DNA from: CAVDRM01 sp963611355
Lineage (GTDB): Bacteria > Bacillota > Clostridia > Christensenellales > Aristaeellaceae
Direction: 5' to 3'
NCBI GenBank assembly: GCA_963611355.1
Contig: CAVDRM010000037.1
Span: forward strand, 1-15,217
DNA: 15,217 bases
Shown piece after piece: positions 1-6,359 of the stretch. The translations under genes were made by a program, and so were the position numbers. Within the stretch, counting starts at the first letter, position 1, and each line of letters starts with the position of its first letter. Under the pieces are notes generated by a model that was not told where the DNA came from, ran no database searches, and was given only the letters and a program-made list of their open reading frames with translations.

Positions 1-198
1 GCAGCCTTTTCCTATCGTAAATGCCAGGTGTTGCGGACAGCGGCTTTTACTTTGGAAATTCATGAATTATAATTTGAATAATTATGCTTTTTTGTTAGCA
101 CTGATGAGGATAAAGGTGTGTTTGCATACAGCAAAATTAGCCGATACCACATAAACCATTAGCCCATGGGTGTTTTCTAAAAAACTTCTGCGCTTTAT
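1..198. other. AT-rich intergenic stretch, no supported gene
   Basis: This stretch is clearly more AT-rich than the rest of the window. One plus-strand frame is open from base 1 to a TAA at 70-72, about 23 codons. It could be the tail of a gene that begins outside the window, but it is too short to identify. No convincing terminator for the minus-strand gene ending at 199 is visible. The only palindrome seen is the 8-base CCCATGGG near 163-170, which is probably chance. Confidence 0.5.
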
Positions 199-1014
199 TT
201 ATATTTTCACAGTCTCAAACAGTTCTCCTTTACTTGCATTGAGGCGAAGAACTTCATGATAGCCGGTGGTGCTGAGGTAGGCGGGCATTTCATCGAAGTG
301 TGTATCCAGAAGGGCGGCCTGATGGCAGTCGGAGGAGACGATGACCTGACCGCCCATATCGTGCCAGCGACGAAGCGCCCAAGGTTCGGGATAAGGGAGA
401 GGCTGATTGGCGCGGGCCATGCCGCCCGTATTGACCTCCAAGACGCATCCGGCGGCCCTCGCAGCATCCAGCGCCTCGACCGCGTATTTGCGGTAGCCGG
501 ACGCGGAAGTGTCGATTTGGTCGCGCAGGTATTTCAAAATCAAATCAAAATGCCCGACAATAGCAGGGCGGAAGGCCGTCACCATCGCGGCGACTTCGCG
601 GAAATAGGATTTCACAAACGCCTGCACATCGCCGTCAAATTCCTCTCGGAGCAAATGCAGGCTTTGCTCCCGGCTGTTATCCAAGGTCACGAAACCGCCG
701 GAAGTATACAGGCAGTGAACAGAGCCGATGAAATAATCGTATTCGCGGCAATCCGCAGCGGAAAAAAGATCGCGTTCGACGCCGAGATACAGGCGGATTT
801 GTTCGCCGTACAGCGCTTGCAGACGCTGAAATTCAGCGCGGTAGGCGTGTTCTCTTTTTTCATCCATCGCGTAGTCAAAATCAAAGGTCTGCCGTGCATG
901 GGCGGTAAAGCCGAGGGACACAAAGCCCTTGGACAGCGCGGAAAGAACCATTTCTTCCATTGTACTTTTTCCGTCGCAGAATTGGGAATGCGTGTGGCAG
1001 TTGGATAAAATCAT
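199..1014 (-). CDS. PHP-domain phosphoesterase, histidinol-phosphatase (HisK/HisJ-like)
   Basis: This 271-residue protein of the PHP superfamily resembles the monofunctional histidinol-phosphatases that remove phosphate from L-histidinol phosphate in histidine synthesis. The metal-site pattern is complete: H7-x-H9 in NCHTH, D14, H39 in FTAHA, E80 in GVE, H100 in IGSVH, H155 in VGHFD, and D229/H231 in SSDCH. The length fits the family (about 260-290). I start it at the ATG at 1012-1014 because a perfect AGGAGG lies 7 bases upstream (1022-1027). The frame stays open for another 40 codons upstream, but no ribosome site supports that. It is a single minus-strand gene divergent from the ttcA-like gene. 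No other his gene is nearby, so the exact substrate is an inference, and related PHP phosphatases are possible. Confidence 0.85.
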   Translation of the reverse strand: MILSNCHTHSQFCDGKSTMEEMVLSALSKGFVSLGFTAHARQTFDFDYAMDEKREHAYRAEFQRLQALYGEQIRLYLGVERDLFSAADCREYDYFIGSVHCLYTSGGFVTLDNSREQSLHLLREEFDGDVQAFVKSYFREVAAMVTAFRPAIVGHFDLILKYLRDQIDTSASGYRKYAVEALDAARAAGCVLEVNTGGMARANQPLPYPEPWALRRWHDMGGQVIVSSDCHQAALLDTHFDEMPAYLSTTGYHEVLRLNASKGELFETVKI

Positions 1015-1045
1015 CGTGCGGCCTCCTGTGCTTAAAAGCAAGGTC

Positions 1046-1074
1046 ATTTTACCATGCTTTCTTGTATGCGGCAA
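1046..1074 (-). promoter_or_regulatory. Sigma-A-like promoter for the PHP phosphatase gene
   Basis: Read on the minus strand, TTGCCG (1069-1074) and TAAAAT (1046-1051) are separated by 17 bases, and a TGG before the -10 gives it an extended form. The promoter lies about 30 bases upstream of the phosphatase start and interlocks with the divergent promoter of the ttcA-like gene. Confidence 0.65.
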
Positions 1075-1091
1075 GATAAATGTGGTATAAT
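1062..1091 (+). promoter_or_regulatory. Sigma-A-like promoter for the ttcA-like gene
   Basis: A perfect TATAAT (1086-1091) is preceded by TG plus one base, an extended -10. A TTGTAT -35 (1062-1067) lies 18 bases upstream. The -35 abuts the -35 of the opposing promoter, so RNA polymerase probably cannot occupy both at once. Confidence 0.7.
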
Positions 1092-1154
1092 CGCTGCTGT
1101 CGGCAAGGAAAGGACTTTCCGACAAAAAATGCAAAAAAGACGGGGGAAACGTGA

Positions 1155-1985
1155 TTGCTGTTTGACGAAAAGCAAATCAGCCGCAGCATTCAGCGCGATT
1201 TTCGGAAGGAAATCTGGCGGAAATTCATTTCGGCGCTGAAAACCTATCATTTGATTGAGGCAGGCGACCGCATCGCGGTCTGTCTGTCCGGCGGGAAGGA
1301 TTCGCTCCTGCTGGCCGTCTGTATGCGGGAGCTGCAAAAATACAGCGAGGTGCCGTTTTCCGTCGCCTATTTGACGATGGACCCCGGCTATTCGCCTGAA
1401 AACCGCACGCGGATGCTGGACAATGCCCATGCGCTCTTTTTTGAGCCGAAGGTCTTTGAAAGCCCGATTTTTGAAGCGCTGCAAAACGTGACCGTTTCGC
1501 CCTGCCATGTGTGCGCGGCCATGCGGCGCGGGTATTTATATAAGGAAGCGCGGAAAATGGGCTGCAACAAAATTGCCTTGGGGCATCATCTGGATGACGT
1601 GGTGGAAACGGTGCTGCTGAGTCTGCTTTACGGCGGCGAGTACAAGACCATGATGCCGCGTCTAAACAGCAAAAATTATGCGGGGATGCAGCTCATCCGC
1701 CCGCTGTATCTCGTGCGTGAGCGGGATATTATCGCTTGGAAAAATGCGATGGGGCTGGAGTGCCTGACCTGCGCGTGCATCGTCACGAAAAAGGAGGACG
1801 GCGGCAAACGCAAGCGCGTCAAACGTCTGATTGCGCAGCTTGAGGAGGAAAACCCTGCCGTCATCGGCAATATTTTTCACAGCCTGGAGCATGTTAACCT
1901 GCAAACCGTGCTGGGTTATCAAATGACCACGGAGAGTGAGCTCGTCAGGGTCGCAGAGCAGGAAACCAATGCGGATACCGAATAG
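1155..1985 (+). CDS. TtcA-like tRNA 2-thiocytidine synthetase (PP-loop ATPase)
   Basis: This 276-residue PP-loop ATP pyrophosphatase belongs to the TtcA group. In well-studied members the enzyme adenylates a tRNA cytidine (position 32) and replaces the oxygen with sulfur using an iron-sulfur cluster. The ATP-binding SGGKDS is at residues 45-50, the CxxC cluster motif CHVC at 117-120, GHHLDD at 143-148, and a further cysteine group in LECLTCAC at about 201-208. Together these give the CxxC plus distal Cys pattern expected of TtcA. The start is TTG at 1155: an in-frame stop lies directly before it, and a GGGGGA ribosome site (1142-1147) sits 7 bases upstream. The gene is monocistronic and converges on the psuK-like gene with about 30 bases between them. 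The tRNA target and base are inferred from the family. Confidence 0.82.
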   Translation: MLFDEKQISRSIQRDFRKEIWRKFISALKTYHLIEAGDRIAVCLSGGKDSLLLAVCMRELQKYSEVPFSVAYLTMDPGYSPENRTRMLDNAHALFFEPKVFESPIFEALQNVTVSPCHVCAAMRRGYLYKEARKMGCNKIALGHHLDDVVETVLLSLLYGGEYKTMMPRLNSKNYAGMQLIRPLYLVRERDIIAWKNAMGLECLTCACIVTKKEDGGKRKRVKRLIAQLEEENPAVIGNIFHSLEHVNLQTVLGYQMTTESELVRVAEQETNADTE

Positions 1986-2014
1986 CAATAAGCCGCGACA
2001 TGATTTTTGAAGGG

Positions 2015-2860
2015 CTATGATTCGTCAAACAGCTTTGACCGTGCAGCGGCCATGCCCATGTTCGCACATTCCTGGGTGCTGAGATTGCGGCACAGAGCGA
2101 TTGCCAGCCCTGCGGCCATTGCATCGCCTGCACCCGTCTGCGCGGCGGCGGAGATTGCCTGCGGGCGCAGATAACCGTTGGAGGCGGCATCCGCATAATA
2201 GATGCCCTCGGTGCCCAGCGACAAAAAGACCCTTTTGACACCGGACGCAAGCAGAGCAGCGGCAGCCTTTTCGGGCGTCTGCTCCCGTGTCAGCGCCTGC
2301 GCCTCCCATAAATTCGGCTTGAAGGCGGCGAGATACGGCAGAACAGGCACGGCTCGCGGCGCTTTCTGGCAGCTCACGGGGTCAAGCAAAATAGGAACGG
2401 TGATGCGCGGTGCAAGGAAGGCGAGCGTTTCTTCAGGCAGATTGGCATCCAGTACGCACACCTTGGCCTGATTGATATGCGAAAGCAGCGGCGCAAGCGT
2501 CTCCTTTGTCATTGCATCAGACAGCGCCATGTCGTTGATGCCGACCAGCATATCGCCGCGGTCATCATGCACAGCCAGATAAACAGAAGAAGGCAGGGCT
2601 GTCCGCAGCGCATGGTGAATATCCAGCCCGTCGCGCTGACAGGCATCCATCAGCGTCACGGCTATTGCATCATTTCCGAATGCCGTGAAGAAGGACACAT
2701 CTGCCTTCAAGCGGGCTGCCTGCGCAGCAATATTCCGTCCGACCCCGCCAGGCCGCATGGAAACATGGCCGATGTTGGAATCGCGCAGGGCAAAGGCTGC
2801 GGAGGGCGTGCCTAAGATATCCATATTGATGCCGCCGATGACGGCGATTTTTTCTTTCAT
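2015..2860 (-). CDS. PfkB-family sugar kinase, pseudouridine kinase-like
   Basis: This is a 281-residue ribokinase/PfkB-fold kinase. It shares with pseudouridine kinase PsuK (pseudouridine to pseudouridine 5'-phosphate) the early DSN motif (28-30), PGGVGRNIA (37-45) and a MLVGINDM block (104-111) that recalls MLVAINDM in E. coli PsuK. The catalytic anion-hole motif TGAGD is at 242-246, with D246 the likely base. The ATG start lies 5 bases after the queA stop with no clear ribosome site, which suggests translational coupling. The protein ends about 25-30 residues short of PsuK, and a one-base shift after residue 273 opens a frame resembling the missing tail (see findings). The partner pseudouridine glycosidase psuG is not in the window, so substrate assignment is tentative; another nucleoside or sugar kinase is the alternative. 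Confidence 0.75.
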   Translation of the reverse strand: MKEKIAVIGGINMDILGTPSAAFALRDSNIGHVSMRPGGVGRNIAAQAARLKADVSFFTAFGNDAIAVTLMDACQRDGLDIHHALRTALPSSVYLAVHDDRGDMLVGINDMALSDAMTKETLAPLLSHINQAKVCVLDANLPEETLAFLAPRITVPILLDPVSCQKAPRAVPVLPYLAAFKPNLWEAQALTREQTPEKAAAALLASGVKRVFLSLGTEGIYYADAASNGYLRPQAISAAAQTGAGDAMAAGLAIALCRNLSTQECANMGMAAARSKLFDES

Positions 2861-2865
2861 CGCAG

Positions 2866-3891
2866 TTACAAAAGCAGGGTGCAGTCGCCAAAGGAGAAGA
2901 AGCGGTATTCTTTTTTGACGGCCTCGTTATAGAGCGCCAGCGCCTGCTCGCGGCCGATGAAGGCACTGACCAGCATGAGCAGAGTGCTTTCCGGCAAATG
3001 AAAGTTGGTGAGCAGAACATCAGTCGCCTTAAAGGGGACGCCGGGCTTGATAAAGATGCTCGTCATGCCGCCGCCCGCGTGGACGATGCCGTCCGCCGTG
3101 GCAACGGTTTCCAGCGTACGGACGCTGGTCGTGCCGATGCAGACGATGCGTCCGCCGTTTTTCCGCGCCCGATTGATGCGCTCCGCCGCGTCTGCCGATA
3201 CCTCATAGTATTCCTCGTGCATGAGGTGGTTTTCGACATTCTCTTCCTTAACGGGACGGAAGGTGCCGAGGCCGACGTGCAGAAGCACAGGCACGATGTC
3301 CACGCCTTTTTCACGGATGCGCTGTAAAACTTCCTCCGTAAAATGCAGGCCGGCCGTCGGCGCAGCGGCGCTGCCGTTAAACTTGGCATAGACAGTTTGA
3401 TATTGCTCCGGATCCTGCAGCTTTTCATGAATGTACGGCGGGAGGGGCATCTGCCCCAGCTCGTCCAGCAGCGCCTCAAAGACTCCTTCATATCGGAAGG
3501 TCACGACACGACCGCCCGCGCTGGTTGTTTCACCGATGACGCATTGGAGTTTCCCGTCTCCGAAGGAGACGACGGCGCCGCTTTTCAATCGCCGGCCCGG
3601 ACGCACCAGCGTTTCCCAAGTATCCGTACTTTGACGGCGCAGCAGCAGCACCTCCACCGGAATGCCCGTTTCTTTCTTGATGCCCAGCAGACGGGCAGGA
3701 ATGACACGGGTCTGGTTGATGACCATCACGTCATTCGGATGTAAGAAATCCGGCAAATCACGGAATATCCTGTCCTGCCTCTGTCCTGTTTTGCGGTCAT
3801 AGACCAGCATCCGCGCCGCGTCACGCGGCTCTGTCGGCGTTTGAGCAATCAACCGCTCCGGCAGGTCATAGTAAAAATCGGAAGTTTTCAT
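2866..3891 (-). CDS. queA: S-adenosylmethionine:tRNA ribosyltransferase-isomerase QueA
   Basis: This 341-residue protein matches QueA along its whole length and is of normal size (about 340-356). QueA transfers and isomerises the ribosyl part of S-adenosylmethionine onto preQ1 in tRNA, making epoxyqueuosine in the queuosine pathway. Recognisable blocks are the N-terminal FYYDLPERLIAQ, the VMVINQTRVIPARL region near 55-68, AAPTAGLHFT near the middle, VGLGTFRPV, and the C-terminal NFHLPESTLLMLVSAF. The start is ATG at 3889-3891, with GAGG about 7 bases upstream. It lies 13 bases after ruvB and 5 bases before the psuK-like gene. The ruvB-queA order is common in bacteria. The usual next gene, tgt, is missing here. 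Confidence 0.95.
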   Translation of the reverse strand: MKTSDFYYDLPERLIAQTPTEPRDAARMLVYDRKTGQRQDRIFRDLPDFLHPNDVMVINQTRVIPARLLGIKKETGIPVEVLLLRRQSTDTWETLVRPGRRLKSGAVVSFGDGKLQCVIGETTSAGGRVVTFRYEGVFEALLDELGQMPLPPYIHEKLQDPEQYQTVYAKFNGSAAAPTAGLHFTEEVLQRIREKGVDIVPVLLHVGLGTFRPVKEENVENHLMHEEYYEVSADAAERINRARKNGGRIVCIGTTSVRTLETVATADGIVHAGGGMTSIFIKPGVPFKATDVLLTNFHLPESTLLMLVSAFIGREQALALYNEAVKKEYRFFSFGDCTLLL

Positions 3892-3904
3892 GTATACGCC
3901 TCAT

Positions 3905-4945
3905 TCAAAACAGCGTTGTTTGTTCTGCCGACGGCTTCTGCTCGCCGGGATAGGCGCGCCCTAAATGCGTATAAGCGGCAGGGGTCAGCACACGCCCGCG
4001 CGGGGTGCGCATCAAAAAGCCAAGCTGCATAAGGAACGGCTCGTAGACATCCTCGATGGTGACGGCATCCTCGCCCGTGGTCGCCGCCAAGGTGTCCAGC
4101 CCGACGGGACCGCCGGCAAATTTATCCATCATCGTGGTCAGCACCGTTCTGTCCACGCGGTCAAGCCCCAGCTCATCCACATCCAGCATATCCAGCGCCT
4201 GCCGCGCCACCTGAAGCGTGATAACGCCGTCGCCCCGCACCTGTGCAAAGTCTCGCACACGCTTGAGCATTCGGTTGGCGATACGCGGCGTGCCGCGGCT
4301 GCGTCGGGCAATTTCAAACAGCCCGTCCGCCTCACAGTCGATTTTAAGAATGCCCGCCGAGCGCCGTACAATGCTGGACAGCTCTTCCGGCGAATACATT
4401 TCAAGCCTATATAGAATGCCGAAGCGGTCGCGCAGGGGAGCGGAAAGCTGGCCGGCGCGGGTCGTTGCACCGATTAAGGTGAATTTCGGCAAATCCAATC
4501 TGATGGAGCGCGCTGTCGGTCCCTTGCCAATCATGATGTCCAGCGCATAATCCTCCATTGCCGGATACAGCACCTCTTCCACCGAACGGGACAGGCGGTG
4601 GATTTCGTCAATGAACAGCACGTCACCCGCCGTTAAATTGGTCAGAATGGAAGCAAGGTCGCCGGGGCGCTCAATGGCAGGTCCGCTGGTGATGCGGATG
4701 TTCTGCCCCATTTCGGAGGCCACGATGCACGCCAGCGTCGTCTTGCCTAGGCCGGGCGGACCGTACAGCAACATATGGTCCAGCGCGTCATGCCGCGACA
4801 GCGCCGCTCTGATATAAATTTCAAGGCTTTCCTTGACCTTTTCCTGCCCTACATATTCCTGCAGGGAATGCGGCCGCAGGGAGGTTTCGATGTCCTCGTC
4901 CTCCTTGCGCATACCGGTCATCATCAGGCGATCCGCATCTGCCAC
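3905..4945 (-). CDS. ruvB: Holliday junction branch-migration ATPase RuvB
   Basis: This 346-residue AAA+ motor forms hexameric rings that, with RuvA, drive branch migration of Holliday junctions during recombinational repair. The Walker A motif GPPGLGKT is at 62-69, Walker B FIDEIH at 111-116, sensor 1 ATTRAG at 160-165, and the LRDRFG arginine-finger region at 171-176. The winged-helix DNA-binding end carries the usual GGPVGLDTLA and TPRGR blocks. The start I prefer is GTG at 4943-4945, only 6 bases after the ruvA stop, with a GGGGA ribosome site about 10 bases upstream. ATG codons a few residues inside are possible starts but have no ribosome site. It is co-transcribed with ruvC and ruvA. 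Confidence 0.96.
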   Translation of the reverse strand: MADADRLMMTGMRKEDEDIETSLRPHSLQEYVGQEKVKESLEIYIRAALSRHDALDHMLLYGPPGLGKTTLACIVASEMGQNIRITSGPAIERPGDLASILTNLTAGDVLFIDEIHRLSRSVEEVLYPAMEDYALDIMIGKGPTARSIRLDLPKFTLIGATTRAGQLSAPLRDRFGILYRLEMYSPEELSSIVRRSAGILKIDCEADGLFEIARRSRGTPRIANRMLKRVRDFAQVRGDGVITLQVARQALDMLDVDELGLDRVDRTVLTTMMDKFAGGPVGLDTLAATTGEDAVTIEDVYEPFLMQLGFLMRTPRGRVLTPAAYTHLGRAYPGEQKPSAEQTTLF

Positions 4946-4951
4946 TTTTTA

Positions 4952-5557
4952 TCACATCCCCGCCATGCTGCGCAGCGCCAGACGAATCAAATCGTCCGCC
5001 TTGCCGCTTTCATTTTGTACCTTGGAGACGGCCTTGGCCGCCTCGGAAGCGGTATAGCCGAGCGCCTGCAGCGCTTCGATGGCCTCCGCTACGGCATCGC
5101 TGCCGAGATTGACGGGAGCGGAAGCGCCGCCGGAGGAGACGCAGGTCAGCTCCTCCTCCGTCACCTTGCCCTTCAGCTCCAGCGCTATGCGCTGCGCCGT
5201 TTTCTTGCCGACACCGGGCGCACGGGACAGGGCGGCGATATCGCCCGTCACGATGGCCAAGGTCAAATCTCTCAGCGGCATACTGCCCAATATTTGCAGC
5301 GCACTGCGCGGACCGATGCCGCTGATGCCGGTCAAAGAAAGAAACATCTGCTTTTCCTCCGGGGCGGCGAAGCCGAACATCTCCATCGCGTCCTCCTTAA
5401 CGGAAAGCCAAGTATAAACGGTCATTTCTTCGCCTGCGGCGGGAACCTCGGCCAGCGTCGTCATGCTGCAAAACACCCGATAGCCGACTCCGCCGACATC
5501 AATGACCAGCTCGTTTTGTCCCTTTGAGGCAATCCTTCCGCGCAGATATGCGTACAT
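4952..5557 (-). CDS. ruvA: Holliday junction DNA-binding protein RuvA
   Basis: This 201-residue protein is typical in length. RuvA tetramers hold the four-way junction and load RuvB rings. The N-terminal OB fold (about 1-63) starts MYAYLRGRI and includes DVGGVGYRV. Two helix-hairpin-helix motifs follow, LTGISGIGPRSA (75-86) and APGVGKKTAQRI (113-124). A low-complexity Gly/Ser/Ala linker near 140-150 leads to the C-terminal RuvB-contact domain (about 153-200) with EALQALGY. An AGGAGG ribosome site (5563-5568) sits 5 bases from the ATG and overlaps the last base of the ruvC stop codon, so ruvC and ruvA translation is probably linked. Confidence 0.96.
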   Translation of the reverse strand: MYAYLRGRIASKGQNELVIDVGGVGYRVFCSMTTLAEVPAAGEEMTVYTWLSVKEDAMEMFGFAAPEEKQMFLSLTGISGIGPRSALQILGSMPLRDLTLAIVTGDIAALSRAPGVGKKTAQRIALELKGKVTEEELTCVSSGGASAPVNLGSDAVAEAIEALQALGYTASEAAKAVSKVQNESGKADDLIRLALRSMAGM

Positions 5558-5567
5558 GCTGTCCTCC

Positions 5568-6062
5568 TTATTTCATAAGAAATTCGGCCTTCATATGGCC
5601 TGCATTGGCATGCGTCAGCGCGGCGGCAACGGCGTCCGCGGCGTCATCGGGGCGGATAATGTCCGGCAGATTTAAGAGCATCTTCACCATGTGCTGCACC
5701 TGATGCTTATCTGCCTTGCCGTAGCCCACCACCGCCTGCTTAATCTGCATGGGCGTATATTCATAAATGCTTTTTGTAAATTCGGCGCAGGCGCACAGCG
5801 CACTCCCGCGGGCCGCGCCGACATTGAGCGCCGTGGTGACATTCCGCGCAAAAAACAGCTCCTCAAAGGCTATATCGTCCGGCCTGTACAGCGTCAACAG
5901 CTCCCGCACATCGGTGTAAATCTTATGCAGACGGTCAAACATACGCATATCCGGCGTGGTGATGACCGTGCCTGCGGCGACCAATACGGGCTTGCGTCCG
6001 TCAGTATCCACAATGCCGTAGCCCATCGTCGCCAGCCCAGGGTCAATCCCCAAAATGCGCAA
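5568..6062 (-). CDS. ruvC: Crossover junction endodeoxyribonuclease RuvC
   Basis: This 164-residue resolvase cuts Holliday junctions symmetrically as a dimer with an RNase H fold. The four acidic catalytic residues are all present: D7 in LGIDPG, E67 in AFEELFF, and D140 and D143 in PDDAADA. The family's ALNVGAARG block follows at 78-86. I choose a TTG start at 6060-6062. The family always begins M-R-I-L-G-I-D-P-G, and a GGAG ribosome site (6071-6074) lies 8 bases upstream. The longer open frame reaching 6251 would add 63 unrelated residues and start upstream of the promoter, so it is wrong. It is the first gene of ruvC-ruvA-ruvB-queA-psuK-like, expressed from the promoter at 6100-6128. Confidence 0.95.
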   Translation of the reverse strand: MRILGIDPGLATMGYGIVDTDGRKPVLVAAGTVITTPDMRMFDRLHKIYTDVRELLTLYRPDDIAFEELFFARNVTTALNVGAARGSALCACAEFTKSIYEYTPMQIKQAVVGYGKADKHQVQHMVKMLLNLPDIIRPDDAADAVAAALTHANAGHMKAEFLMK

Positions 6063-6070
6063 AAAAATCA

Positions 6071-6074
6071 CTCC
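6071..6074 (-). promoter_or_regulatory. Ribosome-binding site fixing the TTG start of ruvC
   Basis: GGAG on the minus strand lies 8 bases before TTG (6060-6062). A GTG at 6069-6071 overlaps the GGAG itself, so it cannot use this site. With the conserved RuvC N-terminus this settles the start as the rare codon TTG, which may keep expression low. Confidence 0.7.
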
Positions 6075-6099
6075 ATCTTGTCCCGTAAAAGAACGATTT

Positions 6100-6128
6100 A
6101 TTTTAGAACATATGTGCCTGTTTGTCAA
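6100..6128 (-). promoter_or_regulatory. Sigma-A promoter of the ruvCAB-queA-psuK-like operon
   Basis: On the minus strand a perfect TTGACA (6123-6128) and TAAAAT (6100-6105) are 17 bases apart. The predicted transcript start, near 6092, leaves a leader of about 30 bases before ruvC. The spacer holds the LexA-like site at 6106-6117. Confidence 0.85.
6106..6117. promoter_or_regulatory. Putative LexA/DinR (SOS) operator in the ruvC promoter
   Basis: GAACATATGTGC matches the Gram-positive SOS-box core GAAC-N4-GTTC at 7 of 8 defined positions. It lies exactly between the -10 and -35 of the ruvC promoter, where a bound repressor would block RNA polymerase. LexA control of ruv genes is known in Bacillus subtilis (ruvAB). 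That LexA binds here is inference. Confidence 0.6.
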
Positions 6129-6225
6129 GAAAACCGCGAAGCAATTTATGGAACGAGGATTGGAATCTGCCGCGCAAATGCAGGCGGTGAGTGGAATGCC
6201 CGGCAGAGCGGCAATGAAGCGGAAA

Positions 6226-6268
6226 GGGGATAAAAAAGCAAACCCTGCCATTTGTTACGCTTATCCCC
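6226..6268. repeat. 8-base inverted repeat between divergent ruvC and polA promoters
   Basis: GGGGATAA (6226-6233) and TTATCCCC (6261-6268) are perfect complements with 27 bases between them. The right arm ends about 25 bases upstream of the polA TTGACA-like element. It could be a protein-binding site, but a repeat this short can arise by chance. The remaining bases of the 6063-6359 intergenic region hold nothing else I recognise. Confidence 0.3.
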
Positions 6269-6303
6269 GCTCCGCACGCCGTTCGCCCATCGGTTGACAG
6301 ATG

Positions 6304-6312
6304 TGCTATACT
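6304..6312 (+). promoter_or_regulatory. Extended -10 promoter of the polA operon
   Basis: TGCTATACT is a good extended -10 element. It would start transcription near 6319 and leave a leader of about 40 bases before polA. No strong -35 lies 16-18 bases upstream. A perfect TTGACA at 6294-6299 is too close to serve this -10, and no good -10 sits at the right distance from it. Confidence 0.55.
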
Positions 6313-6359
6313 TATTATGGATGATTGCAGACACGAGCGCCGAGAAAGGAAGGGACGGT

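Noticed and set aside
1..72. Tail of a gene such as murB at the left edge
   Set aside because: The 23 open codons contain a Tyr-Arg pair at a spacing vaguely like the MurB end, but this is too short and too weak to claim.
256..1008. Long plus-strand open frame of about 250 codons opposite the PHP phosphatase gene
   Set aside because: It is antisense to a gene with full metal-binding motifs, has no ribosome site, and its predicted protein resembles nothing.
6063..6251. N-terminal extension of RuvC by 63 residues
   Set aside because: The family starts at M-R-I-L-G-I-D-P-G, a ribosome site supports TTG at 6062, and the promoter lies within this stretch.
6294..6299. Perfect TTGACA as the -35 of polA
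   Set aside because: No acceptable -10 lies 16-18 bases downstream; the good TATACT begins only 7 bases after it, so I rely on the extended -10 instead.
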